From positions 21,351 through 85,350 of the forward strand of contig QBMB01000006.1 in the NCBI GenBank assembly GCA_003241965.1: DNA of 64,000 nt. The letters are read 5' to 3'. The notes beneath the pieces are model-generated. The model was not told the DNA's origin and did no database searches. It saw only the letters and a program-made list of their open reading frames with translations. The stretch is from Burkholderiales bacterium. GTDB lineage: Bacteria; Pseudomonadota; Gammaproteobacteria; Burkholderiales; Burkholderiaceae_C. The position numbers and the translations under genes were made by a program. Position 1 is the first letter of the stretch. Each line of letters opens with the position of its first letter. Of this stretch, positions 10,904 to 20,789 are shown piece after piece.

Positions 10904-11074
10904 GGTGGCTTGGAAGGCGCAAACCCGTAGGGGAAAGTCCTAGGAGGGATGACCCGCAATTGTCGTCGTACTGACAACATGGCGTCAAACGAAGTCATAC
11001 CATCCGCTCCATTGAAGAGTGTCCTGTGCGGGACATTCGATCACCGGCACCCCAGACCGGCCCAGGAGACACAC

Positions 11075-13021
11075 ATGCAAACGACGTTCCCCCAGCTGCT
11101 GCTGGACCACGCCCAGCGCCGACCCGGCGATGCAGCGATGCGCGAGAAGGAATACGGCATCTGGCAGACCACCAGTTGGGCCAACATGGCCCGGCTGGTC
11201 GAAGCCCTGGCTTGCGGCCTGCACCAGGCCGGTCTGCAGCGGGGTGAACACATGGTGGTGATCGGCGCCAACCGACCGCGCCTGTACGCCACCATGCTGG
11301 CCGCGCAGTCGCTGGGTGCCATCCCGATCCCGCTCTACCAGGACGCCGTGGGCGGCGAATGCGTGTTTCCCATCAACAACGCCGAAGTTCGGTTTTGTGT
11401 GGTCGAAGACCAGGAACAGGTCGACAAGATGCTGGAGATCCGCGAGCAGTGCCCTCAGCTCTCGCACATCTACTACGACGACCCGCGCGGCCTGCGCAAC
11501 TACGAGCAGCCCGGCCTGTGCGGCATGGAAGAACTGATCGCAGCCGGTCAGGCGCACGCCAAAGCGCACCCGCAGCTGTTCCGCGATCAGGTGGCCGCTT
11601 GCAAGCCAGAAGACGTGGCCGCCATGTTCTTCACCTCGGGCACCACCGGCAACCCCAAAGGCGTGGTGCACACCCACCACACGCTGATCAACCGGGCCGA
11701 CGTGGGGGCACGTTTCGACAAGCTCTCCCCGGCCGACGAGGTGCTGGCCTACATGCCACCGGCCTGGATCGGTCAAAACATCTTCTCCTACGCCCAGTGG
11801 CTGGTGGCGGGCTACGTGGTGAACTGCCCCGAGTCCGGCGCCACGGTCACCATCGACCTGAAGGAAGTGGGCCCCACCTACTACTTCGCACCACCGCGCG
11901 TGTTCGAAGGCCTGCTCACCAGCGTGATGATCCGCATGGAAGACGCCGGGGCACTGAAGCGCGGCATGTTCCATTACTTCATGGATGTGGCCCGCCGCGT
12001 GGGTCCCACCCGCATGGACGGCAAGTCCATCGGGCTGATGGACTCCATCAAATACAAGCTCGGTGACTGGCTGGTCTACGGCCCGCTGCGCAACAACCTG
12101 GGCATGAGCCGCGTGCGCGTGGCCTACACGGCCGGTGAAGCCATCGGGCCCGACCTCTTCAGCTTCTACCGCTCCGTCGGCATCAACTTGAAGCAGCTCT
12201 ACGGCTCCACAGAAACCGCCGTCTTCGTCTGCCTGCAGCCCGACCACGAAGCGCGAGCCGACACCGTGGGTGTGCCGTGCGAGGGCGTGGAAATCAAGCT
12301 CAGCGAGAGCGGCGAAATCCTGGTGAAGTCGCCCGGTTTGCTCAAGGGCTACTACAAGAACCCGACCGCCACCGCCGAGGTGCTCACGGCCGATGGCTGG
12401 TACCACACGAGTGATGCCGGCTTCATCGACGCCTCGGGCCACCTGAAGATCATCGACCGCGTGAAAGACGTGGGCCGCATCATGGGTGGTGTTCACGACG
12501 GCGCCATGTTCGCGCCCAAGTACGTGGAGAACAAGCTCAAGTTCTTCTCGTACATCAAGGAAGCCGTGGCCCTGGGCGACAAGCGCGATCGTGTGTGCGT
12601 GATGCTCAACATCGACTTCGATGCGGTGGGCAACTGGGCCGAGCGGCGCAACCTCTCCTACGCCGGCTACACCGATCTGGCGCAAAAGCCCGAGGTGTAC
12701 GAACTCATCCGTGACTGCGTGGAGAAGGTCAACGCCGACCTCTCCCGCGACGAGCTGCTCGCAGGCAGCCAGATCAGCCGCTTCCTGGTGCTGCACAAAG
12801 AGCTGGACGCCGACGACGGCGAGCTCACCCGCACGAACAAGGTGCGCCGCGGCTTCATCAGCGAACGTTACGCCGTGCTGGTGGACGCGCTCTACAGCGG
12901 CAAGACCGAGCAGTACATCGAGACCCAGGTGAAGTTTGAGGACGGGCGCAGCGGCTCGGTCAGCGCCACCTTGAAGCTGGGTGACGCCAAGACCTTTGCC
13001 CCGGTGAAAGCCGCAGCCTGA
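11075..13021 (+). CDS. AMP-dependent acyl-CoA synthetase (long-chain type)
   Basis: AAMFFTSGTTGNPKGVVHTHHT AMP-binding signature; RBS GGAG upstream of ATG 11075. Confidence 0.92.
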   Translation: MQTTFPQLLLDHAQRRPGDAAMREKEYGIWQTTSWANMARLVEALACGLHQAGLQRGEHMVVIGANRPRLYATMLAAQSLGAIPIPLYQDAVGGECVFPINNAEVRFCVVEDQEQVDKMLEIREQCPQLSHIYYDDPRGLRNYEQPGLCGMEELIAAGQAHAKAHPQLFRDQVAACKPEDVAAMFFTSGTTGNPKGVVHTHHTLINRADVGARFDKLSPADEVLAYMPPAWIGQNIFSYAQWLVAGYVVNCPESGATVTIDLKEVGPTYYFAPPRVFEGLLTSVMIRMEDAGALKRGMFHYFMDVARRVGPTRMDGKSIGLMDSIKYKLGDWLVYGPLRNNLGMSRVRVAYTAGEAIGPDLFSFYRSVGINLKQLYGSTETAVFVCLQPDHEARADTVGVPCEGVEIKLSESGEILVKSPGLLKGYYKNPTATAEVLTADGWYHTSDAGFIDASGHLKIIDRVKDVGRIMGGVHDGAMFAPKYVENKLKFFSYIKEAVALGDKRDRVCVMLNIDFDAVGNWAERRNLSYAGYTDLAQKPEVYELIRDCVEKVNADLSRDELLAGSQISRFLVLHKELDADDGELTRTNKVRRGFISERYAVLVDALYSGKTEQYIETQVKFEDGRSGSVSATLKLGDAKTFAPVKAAA

Positions 13022-13040
13022 AACCGCACGCACACACACC

Positions 13041-13835
13041 ATGAGCAAAAAGATCGGCGACGTCATCCTGGACGTCAACAACATCAGCCTGCGGTTCGGC
13101 GGCGTGAAAGCGCTCACCGACATCAGCTTCAACGTGCGCGAGCACGAGGTGCGCGCCATCATCGGGCCCAACGGCGCGGGCAAGAGCTCCATGCTCAACT
13201 GCATCAACGGCGTGTACCAGCCGCAGGAAGGCTCGATCAGCTTTCGCGGCCAGACCTTCAAGCACATGAACAGCCGCCAGGTGGCCGAGATGGGCATCGC
13301 GCGCACCTTCCAGAACCTGGCGCTCTTCAAGGGCATGAGCGTGATCGACAACATCATGACCGGGCGCAACCTGCGCATCAAAAGCAACCTCTTCATGCAG
13401 GCCATCCGCAACCCCTTCGGCATCGGTGGCGCGCAGAAGGAAGAAGAAGCGAACCGCGAGTTCGTCGAACACATCATCGACTTCCTGGAGATCCAGGCGC
13501 ACCGCAAGACACCCGTGGGCCAGTTGCCCTATGGCCTGCAAAAGCGCGTGGACCTGGGCCGCGCTCTGGCCATGGAGCCGCAGGTGCTGCTGCTGGACGA
13601 ACCCATGGCCGGCATGAACGTGGAGGAAAAGCAGGACATGAGCCGCTTCATCCTCGATGTGAACGACGAGTTCGGCACCACCATCGTGCTGATCGAGCAC
13701 GACATGGGCGTGGTCATGGACATCTCCGACCGCGTGGTGGTGCTCGACTACGGCAAGAAGATCGGGGACGGCACACCCGAAGAAGTTCGCAACAACGAGG
13801 AGGTCATCAGCGCCTACCTCGGCACGAGTCACTGA
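13041..13835 (+). CDS. livG: Branched-chain amino acid-type ABC transporter ATP-binding protein
   Basis: Walker A GPNGAGKSS; Walker B VLLLDEPMAGMN; LivG C-terminal pattern. Confidence 0.92.
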   Translation: MSKKIGDVILDVNNISLRFGGVKALTDISFNVREHEVRAIIGPNGAGKSSMLNCINGVYQPQEGSISFRGQTFKHMNSRQVAEMGIARTFQNLALFKGMSVIDNIMTGRNLRIKSNLFMQAIRNPFGIGGAQKEEEANREFVEHIIDFLEIQAHRKTPVGQLPYGLQKRVDLGRALAMEPQVLLLDEPMAGMNVEEKQDMSRFILDVNDEFGTTIVLIEHDMGVVMDISDRVVVLDYGKKIGDGTPEEVRNNEEVISAYLGTSH

Positions 13836-13847
13836 GCGAGAAACACC

Positions 13848-14777
13848 ATGGCATTTTTTCTTGAAGCTCTTCTTGGCGGCCTCATGGCCGGCATGCTGTA
13901 TTCGCTGGTGGCCCTGGGCTTTGTGCTCATCTACAAGGCCTCGGGCGTCTTCAACTTTGCGCAGGGTGCCATGGTGCTGTTCGCAGCCCTGGCGATGGCG
14001 CGTTTCTCTGGCTGGGTGCCGGGCTGGCTGGGCATTGAAGACAAATTCCTGGGCAATCTGATCGCCTTCATCATGGCCGGTGCGCTCATGTTCGTGCTGG
14101 CCTGGCTGATCGAGCGCCTGGTGCTGCGCCACCTGGTCAACCAGGAGGGTGTCACGCTCTTGATGGCCACGCTGGGCATCACCTACTTCCTCGATGGCCT
14201 GGGCCAGACCATCTTCGGCTCAAACATCTATCAGATCGACGTGGGCATGCCCAAGGACCCGATCTTCCTGTTCGAGGGAATCTTCGAAGGCGGCGTGCTG
14301 GTCAACCTGGAGGATGTGTATGCGGCGTGTGTGGCCGCCCTGCTGGTGGCCGTGCTCTCGCTGTTCTTTCAGAAGACCTCCACCGGCCGTGCGCTGCGCG
14401 CCGTGGCAGACGACCACCAGGCCGCGCAGTCGATCGGCATTCCGCTGAACCGCATCTGGGTCATCGTCTGGTTCGTCGCGGGCATCACCGCGCTGGTGGC
14501 CGGGATCATCTGGGGCTCCAAGCTGGGCGTGCAGTTCTCGCTCACCACGGTGGCCCTGCGCGCCCTGCCCGTGATCATCCTGGGCGGCCTCACCTCGGTG
14601 CCCGGCGCCATCATCGGCGGCCTGATCATCGGCGTGGGCGAGAAGCTCTCCGAGGTCTACCTCGGCCCCTATGTGGGCGGGGGCATCGAGATCTGGTTTG
14701 CGTATGTGCTGGCTCTTGTCTTTTTGCTCTTCAGGCCACAAGGGCTGTTCGGCGAAAAAATCATCGATCGCGTCTAA
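13848..14777 (+). CDS. livH: Branched-chain amino acid-type ABC transporter permease
   Basis: Polytopic; LALGFVLIYKASGVFNFAQGAMV motif typical of LivH. Confidence 0.92.
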   Translation: MAFFLEALLGGLMAGMLYSLVALGFVLIYKASGVFNFAQGAMVLFAALAMARFSGWVPGWLGIEDKFLGNLIAFIMAGALMFVLAWLIERLVLRHLVNQEGVTLLMATLGITYFLDGLGQTIFGSNIYQIDVGMPKDPIFLFEGIFEGGVLVNLEDVYAACVAALLVAVLSLFFQKTSTGRALRAVADDHQAAQSIGIPLNRIWVIVWFVAGITALVAGIIWGSKLGVQFSLTTVALRALPVIILGGLTSVPGAIIGGLIIGVGEKLSEVYLGPYVGGGIEIWFAYVLALVFLLFRPQGLFGEKIIDRV

Positions 14778-14789
14778 GGAAGCTTGACC

Positions 14790-15866
14790 ATGTTCTATCG
14801 TGAAAACGGTCAATTCAAGACCTCCTACCGCGCCGACCAGCAGATCTTCCCGATTGCGCAGGACCGCTGGGTCATCCTGGCCTTCATCGCCTTTGCCTTC
14901 ATCGGCGTGCCGCTGCTGGTCGATGAGTACATGTTCCGCGCCATCCTGATCCCGTTCCTGATCTTGGCACTGGCCGCACTCGGCGTGAACATCCTCGTGG
15001 GCTATTGCGGACAGATCAGCCTGGGCTCAGGCGCCTTCATGGCCGTGGGTGCCTACATGGCCTACAACACCTATGTGCGCATCGACGGCATGCCGGTGAT
15101 CCTGGCGTTGCTCTCCGGCGGTTTCTTCGCCACGCTGGTGGGCATCTTCTTCGGCATTCCCAGCCTGCGTGTGAAGGGGCTGTATCTGGCCGTGGCCACG
15201 CTGGCGGCCCAGTTTTTCTGCGACTGGGCGTTCCTGCGCATCGGCTGGTTCACCAACAACACCGCATCGGGCTCGGTCTCGATCTCCAACCTCTCGGTGC
15301 TGGGCTGGACCATCAACACCCCGGTGGAGAAGTACCTCTTCTGCCTGGGCTTCCTGGTGGTGTTCTCGCTCCTGGCGAAGAACCTGGTGCGCTCGGCCAT
15401 CGGGCGCGAGTGGATGGCCATCCGCGACATGGACGTGGCAGCCGCGGTGATCGGCATCCGCCCGATGTACGCCAAGCTCAGCGCCTTTGCGGTGAGCAGC
15501 TTCATCATCGGCGTGGCCGGTGGCCTGTGGGGCTTCGTTCACCTGGGTTCCTGGGAACCCGCGGCCTTCTCCATCGACCGCAGCTTCCAGCTGCTTTTCA
15601 TGGTGATCATCGGGGGCATGGGCTCCATCATGGGCAGCTTCTTCGGCGCGGCCTTCATCGTCGTGCTGCCCATCTTCCTCAACCAGTTCCTGCCCGCTCT
15701 GGGATCGCTGGTCGGCGTGGAGATCTCCACCGCCACCGTCTCCCACACCGAATTCATGGTCTTCGGCGCGCTCATCGTCTGGTTCCTGATCGTGGAGCCC
15801 CACGGTCTGGCCAAGCTCTGGAGCATTGCCAAACAGAAGTTGCGGCTCTGGCCCTTTCCGCACTGA
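14790..15866 (+). CDS. livM: Branched-chain amino acid-type ABC transporter permease
   Basis: Polytopic; LGVNILVGYCGQISLGSGAFMAVGAY motif typical of LivM. Confidence 0.92.
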   Translation: MFYRENGQFKTSYRADQQIFPIAQDRWVILAFIAFAFIGVPLLVDEYMFRAILIPFLILALAALGVNILVGYCGQISLGSGAFMAVGAYMAYNTYVRIDGMPVILALLSGGFFATLVGIFFGIPSLRVKGLYLAVATLAAQFFCDWAFLRIGWFTNNTASGSVSISNLSVLGWTINTPVEKYLFCLGFLVVFSLLAKNLVRSAIGREWMAIRDMDVAAAVIGIRPMYAKLSAFAVSSFIIGVAGGLWGFVHLGSWEPAAFSIDRSFQLLFMVIIGGMGSIMGSFFGAAFIVVLPIFLNQFLPALGSLVGVEISTATVSHTEFMVFGALIVWFLIVEPHGLAKLWSIAKQKLRLWPFPH

Positions 15867-15956
15867 GTTCGGCGCGGCGCGAGCCGTCCGACATCCAAGG
15901 GTCATGGTGTGTTGTGTGTTGATCTGTGTGTTTTATTCCCAATAGGAGACAACGAA

Positions 15957-17294
15957 ATGAAGCTGCGAAATCTTGTTCTGTCTGTGTCCATCGCTTGCGC
16001 CGGCGTGTCTGCTGCGCTGGTGGCACCCAGTGCCATGGCGCAAGCCAAAGAACAGTTCTTCCCCGTGCTGGTGTACCGCACCGGCGCCTATGCACCCAAC
16101 GGCGTTCCCTTCGCCAACGGCTACGTGGACTACCTCAAGCTGGTCAACGAGCGCGGTGGCATCAACGGTGTGAAGGTGTCGTACGAAGAATGCGAAACCG
16201 GCTACGCCACCGACCGCGGCGTGGAGTGCTATGAGCGCCTCAAGGGCAAGAACGGCGGAGCCACCGTGTTCCAGCCTCTGTCCACCGGCATCACCTTCGC
16301 GCTGACCGAAAAGGCCCCGGGCGACAAGATCCCGCTGATCACCGCCGGCTATGGCCGCAGCGAGTCCGCCGACGGCGGCGTGTTCAAGTGGAACTTCCCG
16401 CTCTCGGGCACCTACTGGGTGGCTGCCGACACGCTGATCCAGCACATCGCCAAGAAGGAAGGCGGCCTGGACAAGCTCAAGGGCAAGAAGATTGCGCTGG
16501 TCTACCACGACAGCCCGTTCGGCAAGGAACCCATCCCCCTGCTGCAGGAACGCGCCGCCATGCACGGCTTCTCGCTGAGTCTGTTGCCCGTGACCCACCC
16601 AGGCGTGGAGCAAAAGGCCACCTGGCTGCAGATCCGCCGTGACCGCCCGGACTACGTGCTCAACTGGGGCTGGGGCGTGATGAACTCCACCGCGCTGAAA
16701 GAAGCCCAGGCCACCGGTTACCCACGCGAGAAGATGTACGGCGTGTGGTGGGCCGGTGCCGAGCCGGACGTGAAAGACGTGGGCATGGGCGCCAAGGGCT
16801 ACAACGCCATCATGATGCAGCACGGCTCGCAAACCGATGCGGCCGTGGCGCAGGAAGTCCTGACCAAGCTGCACGCCAAGGGCAACGGCACCGGACCAAA
16901 GGAAGAAGTGGGCCAGGTGCTTTACCTGCGCGGCGTGCAGGCGGCCATGTTTGCGGTGGAAGGCGTGCGTGCTGCGCAAGAGCGTTTCGGCAAAGGCAAG
17001 GTCATGACGGGTGAGCAGGCCCGCTGGGGCTACGAGAACCTGAACCTCACGCAACCCAAACTTGACGCGCTGGGCTTCAAGGGCGTGATGCGCCCGATCT
17101 CCACCAGCTGCCAGGACCACATGGGCGCTTCGTGGGCACGCGTGCACACCTGGGACGGCACCAAGTTCGAGTGGACCTCCGACTGGCTGCAGGGCGACGA
17201 GCAGATCATCCGCCCGATGGTCAAGGTCGCGGCCGACAAGTACGCCGCCGAGAAAAAACTGACGCGCCGCACCGGCGCCGATTGCCAGAGCTGA
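15957..17294 (+). CDS. ABC transporter substrate-binding protein (periplasmic binding protein, LivK type)
   Basis: Signal peptide MKLRNLVLSVSIACAGVSAALVAPSAMAQA; binding protein fold between livM and livF. Confidence 0.9.
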   Translation: MKLRNLVLSVSIACAGVSAALVAPSAMAQAKEQFFPVLVYRTGAYAPNGVPFANGYVDYLKLVNERGGINGVKVSYEECETGYATDRGVECYERLKGKNGGATVFQPLSTGITFALTEKAPGDKIPLITAGYGRSESADGGVFKWNFPLSGTYWVAADTLIQHIAKKEGGLDKLKGKKIALVYHDSPFGKEPIPLLQERAAMHGFSLSLLPVTHPGVEQKATWLQIRRDRPDYVLNWGWGVMNSTALKEAQATGYPREKMYGVWWAGAEPDVKDVGMGAKGYNAIMMQHGSQTDAAVAQEVLTKLHAKGNGTGPKEEVGQVLYLRGVQAAMFAVEGVRAAQERFGKGKVMTGEQARWGYENLNLTQPKLDALGFKGVMRPISTSCQDHMGASWARVHTWDGTKFEWTSDWLQGDEQIIRPMVKVAADKYAAEKKLTRRTGADCQS

Positions 17295-17382
17295 TCACTG
17301 GCTGAACCTGGCGGCTCGCAAGAGCCGCCAATTCAAAGACCCGCGCACAGCGGTCTTTGAATTGGCCACACAGGACACTCCC

Positions 17383-18204
17383 ATGACCACCCCAGAGAGC
17401 ACCCCCAACATTGTCCTCAACGTTCAAGGCATCGAGGTCATCTACAACCATGTGATCCTCGTGCTCAAGGGCGTCTCGCTCAACGTGCCCGAGGGCAAGA
17501 TCGCCGCCGTGCTCGGGGGCAATGGCGCGGGCAAGACCACCACCTTGCGCGCCATCTCCAACCTTCTGAAGGCCGAGCGTGGTGAGGTCACCAAGGGCAG
17601 CATCGAGCTGCGCGGTGAGCGCATCGAGAACCTCAGCACCTCGGACCTGGTCCAGCGTGGCGTGGTGCAGGTGATGGAGGGACGCCACTGCTTCGCCCAC
17701 CTCACCATCGAGGAAAACCTCATGACCGGCTCCTACACCCGCAAGGACAAGGCCGAGATCGCGCGCAACCTGGAGAAGGTCTACAACTACTTCCCGCGCC
17801 TGAAAACCCGGCGCACCAGCCAGGCCGCTTACACCTCGGGCGGTGAGCAGCAGATGTGCGCGATTGGCCGGGCGCTGATGACCAACCCCAGCGTGATGCT
17901 GCTAGACGAGCCCTCCATGGGCCTGGCGCCGCAGATCGTCGAAGAGGTGTTCGAAATCGTCAAGGACCTGAACCAGAAGGAGAAGGTCACTTTCCTGCTG
18001 GCCGAGCAGAACACTAACATGGCGCTGAAGTACGCCGACTACGGCTACATCATGGAATCGGGTCGCATCGTGATGGATGGCCTGGCGGCCGATCTGCGCA
18101 ACAACGAGGACGTGAAAGAGTTCTACCTCGGTATGGGTGGCGGTGAGCGCAAGTCCTTCAAAGACGTGAAGAGCTACAAGCGCAGAAAGCGTTGGCTCGC
18201 TTGA
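17383..18204 (+). CDS. livF: Branched-chain amino acid-type ABC transporter ATP-binding protein
   Basis: Walker A GGNGAGKTTT; SGGEQQMCAIGRALM; VMLLDEPSMGLAPQIVEE. Confidence 0.92.
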   Translation: MTTPESTPNIVLNVQGIEVIYNHVILVLKGVSLNVPEGKIAAVLGGNGAGKTTTLRAISNLLKAERGEVTKGSIELRGERIENLSTSDLVQRGVVQVMEGRHCFAHLTIEENLMTGSYTRKDKAEIARNLEKVYNYFPRLKTRRTSQAAYTSGGEQQMCAIGRALMTNPSVMLLDEPSMGLAPQIVEEVFEIVKDLNQKEKVTFLLAEQNTNMALKYADYGYIMESGRIVMDGLAADLRNNEDVKEFYLGMGGGERKSFKDVKSYKRRKRWLA

Positions 18205-18205
18205 C

Positions 18206-18290
18206 TTCCCCCGCGCCGCGCCGGCGGCGCGTCACCCCCTCAAGGGGGCAACACCTGCGGACCGGCAGAGCCGGATCCGCGGTGTTCTGG
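18206..18290 (+). repeat. GC-rich intergenic repeat, copy 1 (hairpin 18250-18286)
   Basis: CTTCCCCCGCGCCGCG...CACCCCCTCAAGGGGGCAACACCTGCGGACCGGCAGAGCCGGATCCGCGGTGTTCTGG matches the reverse complement of 21857-21956. Confidence 0.75.
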
Positions 18291-18313
18291 AACAGACACT
18301 TCTCTCAACTGGA

Positions 18314-19573
18314 ATGACGATGAACGAGTTTTTCGACGCGCTTGAAACCCGGAGTTCCGATCATCGTGAGGCCGCGCAGATGGCGGCACTGCCCACGCAG
18401 ATCGCGCATGCGCAACGCAACAGCCCGGCCTTCGCCGAGATCCTGACAGGCGTGGACGCCGCCAGCATCAACAGCCGCGCTGCGCTGGCGCGTCTGCCGG
18501 TCACGCGCAAGAGCGAGCTGCTGGAGCGCCAGAAGGCCTCGCGTGCGCAAGGCAAAGACGCCTTTGGTGGCTTTGCCGCGCTGGTGCGTGGCCCGGGCAT
18601 GTCGCGCGTGTTCGCCAGCCCCGGTCCGATCTACGAGCCCGAAGGCACAGGGCGCGATTACTGGCGCGCAGGCCGTGCCCTGTTCGCCGCCGGCTTTCGC
18701 ACCGGTGAGCTGGTGCACAACAGTTTCAGCTACCACATGACACCTGGCGCCTTCATCCTGGAATCGGGTGCACACGCCGTGGGTTGCACCGTGTTTCCAG
18801 CGGGTACGGGCCAGACCGAACAACAACTTGATGCGATGGTGGACCTCAAGCCCAGCGCCTACACCGGCACACCCAGCTTCCTGCGAATCTTGCTGGAAAA
18901 AGCGAAGGATGCGGGTACCGACATCGGCAGCCTCACCAAGGCATCGGTCGGTGGCGAAGCCTGTCCGCCCAGCCTGACCGCCTGGTTCAAGGAACAAGGC
19001 CTGGACGTGTACCAGACCTACGCCACCGCCGACCTGGGCCTCGTGGCCTTTGAGACGCAGTCGCGCCAGGGCCTGGTGCTGGACGAAGGCGTGATTGTGG
19101 AGATCGTGCGGCCGGGCACGGGCGACCCGGTGCCCGAAGGTGAGGTGGGTGAGCTCGTGGTCACCACGCTGAATGCGGCGTATCCCTTGATCCGCTTCGG
19201 CACCGGCGACCTCTCGGCCATCCTGCCCGGCCAGTGCCCCACGGGGCGCACCGCCCAACGCATCAAGGGCTGGATGGGTCGTGCCGACCAGACCACCAAG
19301 GTGCGCGGCATGTTCGTGCACGCGGCCCAGGTGGCCGACATCGCGCGGCGCTTTCCGCAAGTGCACAAGGCACGCCTGGTGATCAGCGGCGAAATGGCCA
19401 ACGACCAGATGTGCCTGAAGGTCGAAGCCAGCGAAGTCGACGACACCCTGCGCGGGCTGATCGAGGTTGCTGTTCGAGATGTCACCAAACTGCGGGGCGA
19501 TGTGCAAGTGGTGCCACCCGGCAGCCTGCCCAACGACGGCAAAGTGATCGAGGACGCACGCAGCTACCAGTGA
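18314..19573 (+). CDS. Phenylacetate-CoA ligase-like AMP-binding protein
   Basis: PaaK-like length and motifs (SYHMTPGAFILESG, YTGTPSFLRILLEKA, YQTYATADLG, GWMGRADQTTKVRGMFVHAAQV). Confidence 0.85.
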   Translation: MTMNEFFDALETRSSDHREAAQMAALPTQIAHAQRNSPAFAEILTGVDAASINSRAALARLPVTRKSELLERQKASRAQGKDAFGGFAALVRGPGMSRVFASPGPIYEPEGTGRDYWRAGRALFAAGFRTGELVHNSFSYHMTPGAFILESGAHAVGCTVFPAGTGQTEQQLDAMVDLKPSAYTGTPSFLRILLEKAKDAGTDIGSLTKASVGGEACPPSLTAWFKEQGLDVYQTYATADLGLVAFETQSRQGLVLDEGVIVEIVRPGTGDPVPEGEVGELVVTTLNAAYPLIRFGTGDLSAILPGQCPTGRTAQRIKGWMGRADQTTKVRGMFVHAAQVADIARRFPQVHKARLVISGEMANDQMCLKVEASEVDDTLRGLIEVAVRDVTKLRGDVQVVPPGSLPNDGKVIEDARSYQ

Positions 19574-19708
19574 AGTGGGGCCGGGATTGGGTTGGCTGCA
19601 CCGCAGCAAAGGGTTTTCCCCCGTCAGCGGCTACGTAATTTCCGCGATTTCGGGGTGTCGCGCAGGGGATACCATTTCGCGGTTACTTAAACCCCGCTGG
19701 AGATCTTC

Positions 19709-20692
19709 ATGAAGAAACTGCTCGCAGTTGCCCTGACAGCAACGCTCTCGGTGAGCGCATTCGCGCAAGCCTTCCCATCAAAACCCATCACTTTTGTGGT
19801 GCCTTTCGCCGCTGGCGGCCCAACCGATCTGGTGGCCCGTCGTCTGGCCGAAGCCATGCGCAAGCCCCTGGGCGGCGCCAACATCGTGGTGGAAAACGCA
19901 GCGGGCGCTGGCGGCACCATTGCCGGCACCAAGGTGGCGCGCGCCAACCCGGACGGCTACACCCTGCTGGTCTGGCACATCGGCATGGCTGCCACCACCA
20001 GCCTGTACCGCAAGCAGCAGTTCAAGCCACTCGAAGACTTCGAGTACCTGGGCATGATCAACGACGTGCCCATGACCCTGCTGGGCACCAACAAGCTCAA
20101 CGCCAACACCTACCGCGACTTCGAGTCCTACATTCGCGCCAACGGCGGCAAGCTCAACCTGGCCCACGCCGGTCTGGGTTCAGCCTCGCACATTTGCGGC
20201 CTGATGTGGCAGTCGGCCGTGAAACTGGAGAAGTCCATGACCACCATCGCCTACCGCGGCACGGGTCCGGCCATGAACGACCTGATCGGCGGCCAGGTGG
20301 ACGTGATGTGCGACCAGACCACCAACACCACATCGCAGATCGAAGGCGGCCGCGTGAAGGCGTTCGCCGTGACGACCGCCAAGCGACTGGAAAACCACAA
20401 GCTGCTCAAGGACTACCCGTCTCTGCAGGAGATGGGCCTCAAGGGCTTCAACCTGACCATCTGGCACGGCCTGTACGCTCCCAAGGGCACGCCTCCTGAA
20501 GTCACCAAGCGCCTGAACGACGCCCTAATCGTGGCCCTGAAGGACCCCGAGTTCATCAAGAGCCAGGAAGACCTGGGCGCCATCGTCGTAACCGACAACC
20601 GCGTGACCCCGGCCGGCCACAAGGCCTTTGTGGCCAACGAAATCGTCAAGCTGAAAACGGCGATCGATGCCGCTGGCCAGTTCGCCGACTGA
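19709..20692 (+). CDS. Tripartite tricarboxylate transporter (Bug family) substrate-binding protein
   Basis: Signal peptide; FPSKPITFVVPFAAGGPTDLVARRLAEAM Bug signature. Confidence 0.93.
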   Translation: MKKLLAVALTATLSVSAFAQAFPSKPITFVVPFAAGGPTDLVARRLAEAMRKPLGGANIVVENAAGAGGTIAGTKVARANPDGYTLLVWHIGMAATTSLYRKQQFKPLEDFEYLGMINDVPMTLLGTNKLNANTYRDFESYIRANGGKLNLAHAGLGSASHICGLMWQSAVKLEKSMTTIAYRGTGPAMNDLIGGQVDVMCDQTTNTTSQIEGGRVKAFAVTTAKRLENHKLLKDYPSLQEMGLKGFNLTIWHGLYAPKGTPPEVTKRLNDALIVALKDPEFIKSQEDLGAIVVTDNRVTPAGHKAFVANEIVKLKTAIDAAGQFAD

Positions 20693-20713
20693 CCACAGGT
20701 CACCGAGATGAAG

Positions 20714-20739
20714 AAGCCACCGCGAGGTGGCTTTTTTTT
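20714..20739 (+). terminator. Rho-independent terminator
   Basis: AAGCCACC-GCGA-GGTGGCTT stem followed by T-run, directly after the first Bug gene. Confidence 0.9.
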
Positions 20740-20789
20740 GGCCTTGCAGCTTGCACAATGGCCGTTCCAACAACACGCAGGAGACAAAC

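Noticed and set aside
10985-13507. 840-aa minus-strand ORF
   Set aside because: Antisense to the acyl-CoA synthetase and livG genes, whose products carry clear conserved motifs.
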